From Chrysochromulina tobinii (taxonomy: Eukaryota > Haptophyta > Prymnesiales > Chrysochromulinaceae): 25,202 bases of DNA. A model generated the notes under the pieces. It worked only from the letters and a program-made list of their open reading frames with translations. It ran no database searches and was not told where the DNA came from. Both the position numbers and the translations under genes were made by a program. Positions 8,800 to 16,615 of the stretch are shown here, in pieces. The stretch lies in the NCBI GenBank assembly GCA_001275005.1, contig JWZX01002644.1, positions 1-25,202 on the forward strand. The letters are read 5' to 3'. Within the stretch, counting starts at the first letter, position 1, and each line of letters starts with the position of its first letter.

Positions 8800-10080
8800 T
8801 CACATGAAAGCCTTCTCCGGCTTGTACGGCGGATCTTTGGCGTGACGCGCCACCGAGGCACCCCATGCCTCCGGGTCAAACTTCCAGCCGCCGGCGACGA
8901 TCTCGTCGAGCTTCTCGCGTAGTGCGTCGGGCATGTTCTCCTCGAACTCCTGGAGCGAAATCTTGCCGTCGCCGTCGGAATCGAAGGCCTGGAACATCAT
9001 CTTGTCCAGCTCGAACTTGGCGCCGGAACGCTTCTTGAGGCCGATGGCGCGGAAGGCGCGCTGCATCTCGCGGAAGTCGAGGAGGCCATCATGGTCTGTG
9101 TCGAAGTTCTTGAAGAGCTTCGAGTAGTCGGGCTTCGAGTGGCGCGCCACCGACGCAGACCACAGCTCCGGGTCGAAAGTCCAGCCGGCCTCGATCTTCT
9201 CGATGATCGTCTGCTTCAGGGCGGGACGAGAGTCAAGGAAGGCCTTGAACTCTTTGAGGCTGACGACGCCGTCGCCATCCGAGTCCATCTCCTTGAACAT
9301 CTGCTCGTCCAGCTCATACTTGCTGCCCGTGCGCTTCTTGAGGCCGAGCGCGCGGAACGCTCGCCTGATCATGCCATCAGAGAGGGTGCCGCGGCCCTCG
9401 GTGTCGAACTGCTTGAAGACCTTGCCGAGGTCGACCTTCGCGTGGCGCGCAACGGACGCCGCCCACTTCTTTTCATCGAATTTCCAACCTTTGTCAAGCT
9501 TCTCCTCGATCTTGGCACGCAGCGCCAGCGGCATGTTCGCATCGAACTCTTGAACCGACAGCTTGCCGTCGCAATCGGTGTCCATCGCCTTGAAGGTGAA
9601 CTCGTCCAGGTCGGCCTTCTCGCCCGAGCGTTTGGGCAGGCCGATGGCGCGGAGCGCGCGCCTGAACTCGCCAATGTCGAGGAAGCCGTCGCCATCCGTG
9701 TCGAACTGCATGAAGATCTGGCCGAGCGGCCAGCGGGTCACACGGCGCTGGCCATAGCCAGCTGGGACGCCATTCACTATCTTGGTGCCAGTGCTCTGGA
9801 GATTCCACATGGTCTTCTGCGAATCCGTGCGGATCTGGCCGAAATTGGAAAATCCTTTGGGCGACATCGTATGGCCGTTCTGGCCTGGGGTCTTCGACGC
9901 GGAGATCGGCAGGTACGTTGCCGAGGGCGGGTAGGGCAGGTACGACGCCGAGGGCGACTGCGCGAGGATGGGATTGGTGAAGCACTCGCCGTACGCGGCC
10001 GAGCTGGTACGGTAGTGGCTCTGCGGTACTGAGAACTTGTTCTTGAAGCTCATGTTATGTTGGAACCAGGAGGACGTCAT
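8800..10080 (-). CDS. Six-EF-hand calcium-binding protein made of a repeated module
   Basis: A 426-residue frame from the ATG at 10080 to TGA at 8800. Residues 1-115 are Ser/Pro/Tyr-rich, with two S-A-(S/T)-Y-L-P motifs. Six EF-hand loops follow at 127-138, 167-178, 226-237, 266-277, 327-338 and 367-378. Five have Asp or Asn-type ligands and Glu at position 12. The third (D-T-E-G-R-G-T-L-S-D-G-M) lacks the Glu and has Arg at position 5, so it probably does not bind calcium. A distinctive connector, WKFDEKKWAASVARHAK and close variants, recurs at 199-215, 300-316 and 399-415, giving a period of about 100 residues with two EF-hands per period. The protein is probably a calcium sensor or structural calcium-binding protein. 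The N-terminal region might suit a cytoskeletal or flagellar location, but that is a guess. Confidence 0.9.
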   Translation of the reverse strand: MTSSWFQHNMSFKNKFSVPQSHYRTSSAAYGECFTNPILAQSPSASYLPYPPSATYLPISASKTPGQNGHTMSPKGFSNFGQIRTDSQKTMWNLQSTGTKIVNGVPAGYGQRRVTRWPLGQIFMQFDTDGDGFLDIGEFRRALRAIGLPKRSGEKADLDEFTFKAMDTDCDGKLSVQEFDANMPLALRAKIEEKLDKGWKFDEKKWAASVARHAKVDLGKVFKQFDTEGRGTLSDGMIRRAFRALGLKKRTGSKYELDEQMFKEMDSDGDGVVSLKEFKAFLDSRPALKQTIIEKIEAGWTFDPELWSASVARHSKPDYSKLFKNFDTDHDGLLDFREMQRAFRAIGLKKRSGAKFELDKMMFQAFDSDGDGKISLQEFEENMPDALREKLDEIVAGGWKFDPEAWGASVARHAKDPPYKPEKAFM

Positions 10081-10272
10081 GGGACGAGGGTGTCAAGGGT
10101 CCGTCGGAACGCGAAACAGAAACGCTGCTCGCAGAAACCCAAGTTTGACGAAATAAGAAACGTCGAGTAGGAATTAAATGGCCAAAATCGCAATGCGAAC
10201 TTACATGGTCACAAGACATCGCCCTCTACGTTAGAGTCGGCTCCCCTAAAAGCCGTACGAGATTGAACTCGA
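10081..10272. promoter_or_regulatory. Shared upstream region of divergent EF-hand and unknown genes
   Basis: The 192 bp between divergent ATG codons is locally more AT-rich than the flanking coding DNA (around 10135-10205). No specific element is identifiable. Confidence 0.4.
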
Positions 10273-11424
10273 ATGATATGTCCGCATCGCGGTTTGTGTG
10301 TGTGTCCCAAATACGTGGTGAGCTGCCGCCACGTCCATTGGGTAAACAGCATGCGGGCTTACCCGGCCGAGGAAGAGCGCCGGCAGCTGGCAAGGGTATC
10401 GCATACGCTTCCAGTGCCAGCGCCGCCTCCGCCTCCTCGCTGGGCTGCCACAATGACCAACGGCTCGACCTCGCAGAGCAACCTCGCGGGTGGTGGCATA
10501 AAGCAACCGAGTCGATCGCCGTCAGACCTCTTTGGACCAAAGCCTACGGATGGGTCGCTAACACCGCAGGTGTTGCAAATCCTCGAGAGAACGAGCGCCA
10601 CGCTCGAGCATCTCAACTTTCAACGCATTTCCACGCTCCAGCAGGAGAGCGACGGAGGTTGTGCCACGGACCAGTGCTGCTCCAGCTGTTGCAGAGGCAT
10701 GTCTGCCACCAGCGGCCCTAGCTGCGCAAGCAGCTGTGCCGTCGCGCGCTCAGGTGTGCGGCGAGAGCGCTACGGCAGGGACTCGCCACGGCAGCAAAAG
10801 TCGAGAGAGTGGGCCCACGCTGCGGCGGCGCGCATGAGCCCTGAACGCAAACTCGAAAGGTACTTGCAGGTGCACTGCAGCGGTGCTGCTGGTCCTCCTA
10901 CTTCGTTGGCCGCCACCTCATTCTCCTCGCAGCCAGATAGCTTGTCCCCGACGGCTATCGTGTGCGCGTCACCGCCTTACGATGCAGACGAGGAGGACAC
11001 GCATGGGCACGCGGGAGCCCGTCGACGAACCCGTGGCTCCCCGCACGGCCACGCCCACCTCGGCAAGATACCCTCGGGCCTGTGCAACGGCACCGCCGTC
11101 GCGGTGCTGTCGGCGGAGACCCTCCAGGGGCTCAAAGCTGAGCGCGCCGAGCGAAACGCGAGCCGGCGCGCTGCAGCGGCAGCTGCCTTGGCCGCGACCA
11201 ATGAGGCGAAAATTGCGTCGTGGCTCCAGTTTTCTGACCGTACAGGGCAGTGGTCCCAGAGCACCTCAATTCATGCAGATGTGCTACAGCGCGAGCTGCA
11301 GCTGCAGCTGGACGCGAGGATCGTACGCGCGAAGGAGGAGTTTGAGCACGCGGGCGTCCTCTGCCTCGATACGTGGGCGCGATTGTGGAAGCGGGCCACG
11401 CGATGGTACTGGGAGAGCGAGTAG
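10273..11424 (+). CDS. Unrecognised protein, Ser/Ala/Arg-rich
   Basis: A 383-residue frame from ATG 10273 to TAG. I do not recognise a family. The N-terminal part has a Pro run (about 50-56) and a plausible helical patch near L-T-P-Q-V-L-Q-I-L-E-R-T. A Cys cluster (C-A-T-D-Q-C-C-S-S-C-C) follows, then a basic region, a His/Gly/Arg stretch and a helical, charged C-terminus (L-Q-G-L-K-A-E-R-A-E-R and Q-R-E-L-Q-L-Q-L-D) ending in Trp-rich residues. Later Met codons at 10349 and 10453 are alternative starts. The kinesin follows on the same strand only 89 bp downstream, and the kinesin frame is already open across this gene's last codons, so joint transcription or splicing into the kinesin should be considered. 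Confidence 0.5.
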   Translation: MICPHRGLCVCPKYVVSCRHVHWVNSMRAYPAEEERRQLARVSHTLPVPAPPPPPRWAATMTNGSTSQSNLAGGGIKQPSRSPSDLFGPKPTDGSLTPQVLQILERTSATLEHLNFQRISTLQQESDGGCATDQCCSSCCRGMSATSGPSCASSCAVARSGVRRERYGRDSPRQQKSREWAHAAAARMSPERKLERYLQVHCSGAAGPPTSLAATSFSSQPDSLSPTAIVCASPPYDADEEDTHGHAGARRRTRGSPHGHAHLGKIPSGLCNGTAVAVLSAETLQGLKAERAERNASRRAAAAAALAATNEAKIASWLQFSDRTGQWSQSTSIHADVLQRELQLQLDARIVRAKEEFEHAGVLCLDTWARLWKRATRWYWESE

Positions 11425-11513
11425 TAGAAAAAACCGCTAATGAAAATCCTCATCACATCAAGGCACTCGAACCCAACTTTTCGCCAAAGACGTGCGCTCA
11501 AAGCGGCTTGGCG

Positions 11514-13988
11514 ATGCCGGCTGTCAGGAGCACGACGCCGCAGAAATCGGAGCGCCCGCCTTCGCCGGTGAAGCGCAAGAAGTCGCTCGCACGCTCGTCC
11601 AGCGCGGCGGCCTCGCCGACGCCGCGCGCTCGTCATGCGGACGACCCAACGGGCGGCACGCTTGGCACGCCGCGGGGTCTGCCGCTCACCGCTGCCAAAA
11701 AGCCGCCGCGCGCCCCATCGGCTGCGAGCGACGCGACGAACACATCTTCCTCATCACCTGCCGAGTCATCGTGCGAGGCGACGCCACGGCCACTGTCGCC
11801 CGCTTTTGGTGCCACCGCTGCCACCCCCTCTGCCAAGGAAGGCAAGGAGAAGGAGCGCGTGCGCGTCTTCGTGCGCTTGCGGCCGATGCGCGAAGACGAG
11901 GGCGATTCGACGCTGCGGCTCGATGCGACAGGTAAGCGGCTGTGGCTCGGCGGCGACCGTGTGGGCGACCAGGGCAGCTTGCCGTCGCAGTTTGACTTTG
12001 ACGGCGTGCTGCAAGCCGATGTGACGCAGCAGCATGTGTACGAGACAGTGGCCCGGCCACTCGTGGAGGCGGCGACGTCGGGCTACTCGGCGTGCCTCAT
12101 GTGCTACGGCCAGACCGGCACTGGCAAGACGTACACGTTCGGCGGGGGCGACTGTCTCAAGGGCGTCGCCGGCAGCAGCAGCAGCAGTGGCGGCAGCAGC
12201 AGTCGTGCGAGCGACAAGGCTGAGGCGCCCTCGGGTGCGCCTGCGGCGAAAAAGGGGAAGCAGAAAGAGCCTCGTCGTAGCGAGCACTACGAGCAGGCAC
12301 AGGGCAAGCAAGGCGTCGTGGGGCGCGCACTCAAGCAAGTCCTTGAGTGGGCGACGCCGCGCAAGCAGCGCGTGTGCATGGCCTACGTGCAAGTGTACAT
12401 GGAGCTGCTCCAGGATCTGCTCCGCCCCGAGTCCACCCTCAACCTGCGCGAGCACCCGGACCTCGGCGTGTATCTCGACGGCGCGCTGTGGAAGACGGTC
12501 ACCTCGGCCGAGGCAGCGTGCGCAGAGGTGGCGACGGCGGACACGCGACGCGCGACCGCGTTCACCAAGCTGAACGCGGACTCGTCGCGCTCACACGCGG
12601 TGCTCATGATCGCGATCCGTGGTCCCGCTGACAAGGAGCCCAACTTGCAGCACTACGGCGACCTGCTCGGCTCGGCGCTCGGCTCGGCGCGCATGGCCTC
12701 ATCTCCGGATGAGATCGCCTGGGCTAGTGCGCGAGGTCGGCTCTTCCTCGTCGATCTCGCCGGCTCGGAGCGTACGAAGCGCTCTGGGGTGTCGGGACAG
12801 CACTTCGACGAGGCGTGCTCGATCAACCAATCGCTCACGACGCTCGGCCGGTGCATCAGCGCCCTCTCCAAGCCTGGCAACGCGACCAAGCGCGCGCCGG
12901 TCCGCGAGTCCAAGCTGACGCGTCTGCTCTCGCCTTGCCTCGGGGGCGCGACGACGACCTCGCTGGTCTGCTGCGTCTCGGGCGCCGCCGCCGACCGCTT
13001 CGAGACGCACAACACACTCGAGTTTGGCGCGAACGCGATGCGCATCCTCCTCAAGCCTCAGTCGCAGCTCGGTGTCGATTATAAATCGCTCTCGATCGAG
13101 CTCCAGTCGCAGCTCGACGCGCGCATCCAGCCGCTGCACGAGGTCGAGGCAGCCGTCGAAGCTCGTGTCCGCGCCGAGTTCGCCCACCGGATCGCCGAGC
13201 TCGAGCACGCGCGGCGCGAGGCGGTCGCCGGCCAGCATACAGCCCAGCAGCTCTACGAGCGTCGTGCCAGCGCGGCAAAGGAAGCCGAGGCGCGTGCCAA
13301 CGCCGCAACGGCCGAGCTCCACAAGGTGAACACGGAGTCGGACCTCTTTGCGAAGACGTCGCGGGCGTCGCATGACTCACGCGCCGCCATCATCGCGACT
13401 GCCGACTCGCTCGCCGAGGAGGTGGTGCGCGCGCGCCGCGAGCGCGACGACGCGCTGACGCAGCTCGAGCAGCTCTCGACATATCTCGCGGGCGGCCTCA
13501 GTGCGGCGGCGCTCCTGGGTAGCGGCGGCGGCGGGCTGCTCAGGCCGGCCACGAACGAGCCCAAGCTGCCCGAGGGCGCGAGCGCGCTCGAGCGCGAGGT
13601 CGCGGGAGGCCTCGCCGAGATCGCGATCCTGCGCACGCAGATTGATCGCCGCAAGATGCGCTCGCGGGCTGCGGCCGCGCGCGTCGTACCGAGCAGCCTG
13701 GGCGGCGGCATTGGCTCTGCTGAGACAGGATCGGCAGCGGCGGAGGCGGCGGTGGCGGCGGACCGCAAAGCCCTCCAGTTGCTCCGCACCGGCACTGCTG
13801 GGTTGCTAGGTGGGCTCAAAGAGATGCTCGCTGGCTCCATCGAACTGTGCGAGACACAGCATCCCGACCTGTACCTGTCGACGCCCGAGCAGCGCGTGCT
13901 CGTAGACCAGATCCGAGCGGCGCACCGGTTCGTGCACATGCTCGGGCGCATCCAGAGTGACTTTAGCAGCCCCGAGGTCGACGTCTGA
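11514..13988 (+). CDS. N-terminal motor kinesin, possibly KIN-U/ARK-like
   Basis: From ATG 11514 the product is 824 residues. A basic, Ser/Pro-rich head (1-110) precedes a motor starting at E-R-V-R-V-F-V-R-L-R-P. The ATP-binding P-loop is GQTGTGKTYT at 199-208, switch I N-A-D-S-S-R-S-H at 354-361 and switch II D-L-A-G-S-E at 414-419, all intact, so an active microtubule motor is expected. An insertion of about 45 residues, rich in Ser/Gly and then Lys, sits just after the P-loop helix. The neck reads V521-D-Y-K-S-L followed by coiled coil (about 525-650), which resembles the DYKSL neck of plant ARK-type (KIN-U) kinesins. ARK kinesins carry armadillo repeats at the C-terminus and none is visible here; the C-terminus is a Gly/Ala linker plus a short helical domain. 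The ATG at 11403 is in frame but overlaps the upstream gene. Class assignment is tentative. Confidence 0.93.
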   Translation: MPAVRSTTPQKSERPPSPVKRKKSLARSSSAAASPTPRARHADDPTGGTLGTPRGLPLTAAKKPPRAPSAASDATNTSSSSPAESSCEATPRPLSPAFGATAATPSAKEGKEKERVRVFVRLRPMREDEGDSTLRLDATGKRLWLGGDRVGDQGSLPSQFDFDGVLQADVTQQHVYETVARPLVEAATSGYSACLMCYGQTGTGKTYTFGGGDCLKGVAGSSSSSGGSSSRASDKAEAPSGAPAAKKGKQKEPRRSEHYEQAQGKQGVVGRALKQVLEWATPRKQRVCMAYVQVYMELLQDLLRPESTLNLREHPDLGVYLDGALWKTVTSAEAACAEVATADTRRATAFTKLNADSSRSHAVLMIAIRGPADKEPNLQHYGDLLGSALGSARMASSPDEIAWASARGRLFLVDLAGSERTKRSGVSGQHFDEACSINQSLTTLGRCISALSKPGNATKRAPVRESKLTRLLSPCLGGATTTSLVCCVSGAAADRFETHNTLEFGANAMRILLKPQSQLGVDYKSLSIELQSQLDARIQPLHEVEAAVEARVRAEFAHRIAELEHARREAVAGQHTAQQLYERRASAAKEAEARANAATAELHKVNTESDLFAKTSRASHDSRAAIIATADSLAEEVVRARRERDDALTQLEQLSTYLAGGLSAAALLGSGGGGLLRPATNEPKLPEGASALEREVAGGLAEIAILRTQIDRRKMRSRAAAARVVPSSLGGGIGSAETGSAAAEAAVAADRKALQLLRTGTAGLLGGLKEMLAGSIELCETQHPDLYLSTPEQRVLVDQIRAAHRFVHMLGRIQSDFSSPEVDV

Positions 13989-14564
13989 CGAGGGGAAGTT
14001 ACGCGATGGTCATCAGCACGTTGGTCCCGTCCGGTTTTTGTTTTTGATTTCATGGTTCGAATAGAACAATTTGATATTTGTATCCTAAGTTAGTTGTTGA
14101 TGTACCGATCAACTCCGAACTCGTCAATCTATGTCCCCCGGGATGCCGCATCCGTGTATGTCTCCTGTACAAGTGACGTAAATACATGGGAAAACAGACC
14201 ACGTCCACCGTCTACGCACATGACGACATTTGAGCGCACCCAAACGCTAACGCGGTAACGGCCGCGAACCGAAGTCCGAACGCGCGAAGCCGTGGGGTCG
14301 CGTCGTTGAGGTCGTAAACTTCGTAATCGTCGTGTATCCGTCAAGGCTTCATGTAACGTAAGGCCGTTAGGCTTAGGCTAAACGCCGCGGTTTAGAAGGG
14401 CGACATGCCCATGGTGAGCTTGAAGCTCTGTGTGAAACGGCTGTGAGCCGGTGATTAGGCACCACGTTGAGGATGGTCTCGCGTGCCTGGATTCACGGCG
14501 TATCACTTTCTCTTATAGAATTGCTTGGAATGAGGAATCGAATTCTACTCGATTTCTCTTGTTC
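13989..14564. other. Spacer between convergent kinesin and JmjC genes
   Basis: The 576 bp should carry the two 3' untranslated regions. A T-rich run lies near 14031-14050. A short hairpin with arms ctaaac and gtttag around gccgcg sits at 14378-14395. No gene or RNA was recognised. Confidence 0.5.
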
Positions 14565-16130
14565 CTATTCGCGGCACGCGCTCAAGCCATGCGCCTCTTC
14601 AGTGGGTCGATCTTCATTGGCTACTGGCGTTGTTGCAGACGAAGATTGCGTGGACAGCGGCTGATGCTGCGCCCGGCGCTCTCTCAATCGATCCTCAAAA
14701 GAACGAGCACGGCGCCCGGTACGGCGCGGGAGCGCGATCTTGGTGCGCGGCGGGAAGGGCTGTTCGAGCGGCCGTTGCGCTTCGAGCAGCGCATAGTGCG
14801 GCGAGCGGTCCCAGCTACTGTTGGGAAACAGGCGCTGGTAATAAGGCTCGTAGAACCAATTGACGGCCACGACGGGCGCCTCCGACCCAACGTCCGTATG
14901 GGACTCGACCTCGTGAAGCCAATAGCTAGGTGTGAAGAGCACCTCGCCCGCGCTCGCCGAACACCGAAGGACCGCAATCGCAGACCCGCTGTCCGATTCT
15001 GCGGAATCATGCAGCGAGCGCAGCGACTCGCGCGCATAATGGTGGAGGTCCAGTGCTTCACTGACGGCCGCTGCGGAGCGGACCAGCCTCCAACTGGCCT
15101 CGCCGCCGCCCTCGCCGCGCTCCAATGCGAGACGGCCTTCGGCCATCATTCCGTGCGCACCGAGGCGCGAGCCGTCTTCTGGTTTGGCGAGGTAGAACGT
15201 CTTGCTACCGCTGATGACGGCCATGAGGTTTTCATACGGATCGAAATGTGTCGAGCCGACTGTCCCCCCGCCGCCGATCCACACGAGCTGCTTACGCGGC
15301 ATGAGCCAGCGTGCGGGCCGAAGAGCACCGGGCTCAGCGCCGCGCGCGAGAAGGACACGCGCTGCGCGTGGGTCGTCGACCGTGGGTCGCGTCCACATCG
15401 CCTTGCCAAATCTTGGGCTCTCCTGCGCCGAAACACCAAGGTCGTGCGCTAACCTCTCGGCATCTGCTCTGTCGCTCGCCAGCGCCTCCAACGGAAAGTA
15501 TTCGATGTAGGCGGTGAGGGACTTGTTTGGGCGCTGCGTGATCATGGCGAGGGCCTCGGCGAGGCGCATCGGAGCGTGCGCAGGGCGAGCGACGATCGTC
15601 TGCGGATCGGACCCGCTGAGGCCCCACGTAGCCGCGGACTCGGGGTGGTCGAACATTTGAGTGTCGCTCAGAGAGACAGCAACGCGGGCTCGCCCATAGC
15701 GCACCCTCATCTCGCGGGCGTCTGCCCAGCTCTGTAGGGCCGGCCAGCTGTCAAGCAGCCCGGTCAGCACTGCAGGCTGCTGACGGCGGACAAGGTCAAG
15801 CAGATCCTCTGCTGTGGGTCGATGCATGCGCACGCACTCGTTCGGGCGAGTCAGGTTCTCAGCAGGCATGCGCAATGCGTCAAATAGGTGCGCCCACTTC
15901 TCTCGGCTATGGTCGACAAGCGCATGGTACTCAGCCCATGTGCAGCCCTCGGAGCGCGCGGAGCAGAAGGCGTGCACAGCTTGGTGATGATGCAGCGCTG
16001 TGTTCTTCATCTCGTCGATGCCGGATGCATGGAGAAATTCTGTCCACTCATCGACGAGCGTGGTCGGGAGTGTGCGAAATCGGTTGTACAGTGCGACGGA
16101 GATCGTGAGCACCTGAAGCAGCACGTACAT
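14565..16130 (-). CDS. JmjC / cupin-8 type Fe(II)/2-oxoglutarate oxygenase
   Basis: A 521-residue intronless frame from ATG 16130 to TAG. The N-terminus begins with a short hydrophobic stretch (1-15) that could be a signal or anchor. At 118-135, QPAVLTGLLDSWPALQSW matches the entry of cupin-8/JmjC hydroxylases (the JMJD7/FIH-like group). The iron triad is visible: H295-F-D297 in G-S-T-H-F-D-P-Y-E-N, and H406 in P-S-Y-W-L-H-E-V. K310 in G-S-K-T-F-Y-L is a good candidate for 2-oxoglutarate binding. These enzymes hydroxylate protein side chains (Asn, Lys, Arg and others) or act on RNA-linked bases; the substrate cannot be read from sequence. Residues 420-430 (V-N-W-F-Y-E-P-Y) resemble the end of the fold, and the last 80 residues are basic and low-complexity. 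It is divergent from the Cys-rich membrane protein gene. Confidence 0.85.
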   Translation of the reverse strand: MYVLLQVLTISVALYNRFRTLPTTLVDEWTEFLHASGIDEMKNTALHHHQAVHAFCSARSEGCTWAEYHALVDHSREKWAHLFDALRMPAENLTRPNECVRMHRPTAEDLLDLVRRQQPAVLTGLLDSWPALQSWADAREMRVRYGRARVAVSLSDTQMFDHPESAATWGLSGSDPQTIVARPAHAPMRLAEALAMITQRPNKSLTAYIEYFPLEALASDRADAERLAHDLGVSAQESPRFGKAMWTRPTVDDPRAARVLLARGAEPGALRPARWLMPRKQLVWIGGGGTVGSTHFDPYENLMAVISGSKTFYLAKPEDGSRLGAHGMMAEGRLALERGEGGGEASWRLVRSAAAVSEALDLHHYARESLRSLHDSAESDSGSAIAVLRCSASAGEVLFTPSYWLHEVESHTDVGSEAPVVAVNWFYEPYYQRLFPNSSWDRSPHYALLEAQRPLEQPFPPRTKIALPRRTGRRARSFEDRLRERRAQHQPLSTQSSSATTPVANEDRPTEEAHGLSACRE

Positions 16131-16615
16131 GCGGATGGTCGGGCCGCCGATCCACAGTCTAGGCGTTCACACGCGGAGTCTCGTCAGAAGTTGATAAAAT
16201 TGAAATTGCAAATCCTTCCCTCCACCATCCTGACCAAAACACGTTCCCATCTCCTCTACATGTACCTTGTCCGCGCATGCAACCACATGTGAAAAGTGTA
16301 CAAAAAGCAATTCATGGCAAATTTGTTTGGTCTGTGCTGGCCTAGAAAAACGTCGAAGCTTATCGGATACATGTAATTTGCACACTTTGTCGGCGGCGGC
16401 GCGCGTATGCATGTTGACTGTCGAAGATCTGCGCGACCTCTCTGCTGAGTTCCATCCATCTGCACCGACCGCATCCTTCAAACCAGAGATCAGCCCTATG
16501 CCAACAGCCGAGATCAGTGGCGTGCGGCTCCCGCGCCCACGGTTTGGCCGACTCGTTTACTGGCATCGGCTGCTGGAACTCACGTGGTTCAAACCTGCGC
16601 AGCTCGCTCGCGGCT
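16131..16615. promoter_or_regulatory. Upstream region of divergent JmjC and Cys-rich genes
   Basis: About 485 bp that is noticeably more AT-rich between 16180 and 16390 than the coding DNA, as expected for a promoter region. The frame of the Cys-rich gene is open from 16418 without an ATG, so part of 16418-16615 may be coding or belong to a 5' exon. No element could be assigned. Confidence 0.4.

Noticed and set aside
9091-10032. 313-residue plus-strand open frame
   Set aside because: It is antisense to the EF-hand gene, begins without convincing context and has no domain. The EF-hand loops on the other strand are clear.
11766-13373. Minus-strand open frames opposite the kinesin
   Set aside because: Shadows of the kinesin coding strand caused by high GC and few stop codons.
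5913-13988. Fused armadillo-kinesin gene
   Set aside because: The armadillo gene is on the opposite strand and two genes lie between, so they are not one gene. Only a remote functional link can be considered.
14041-14075. Possible tRNA T-arm (ggttcgaat near 14054)
   Set aside because: No matching acceptor, D and anticodon arms lie around it. The sequence upstream is T-rich and does not fold into a tRNA.
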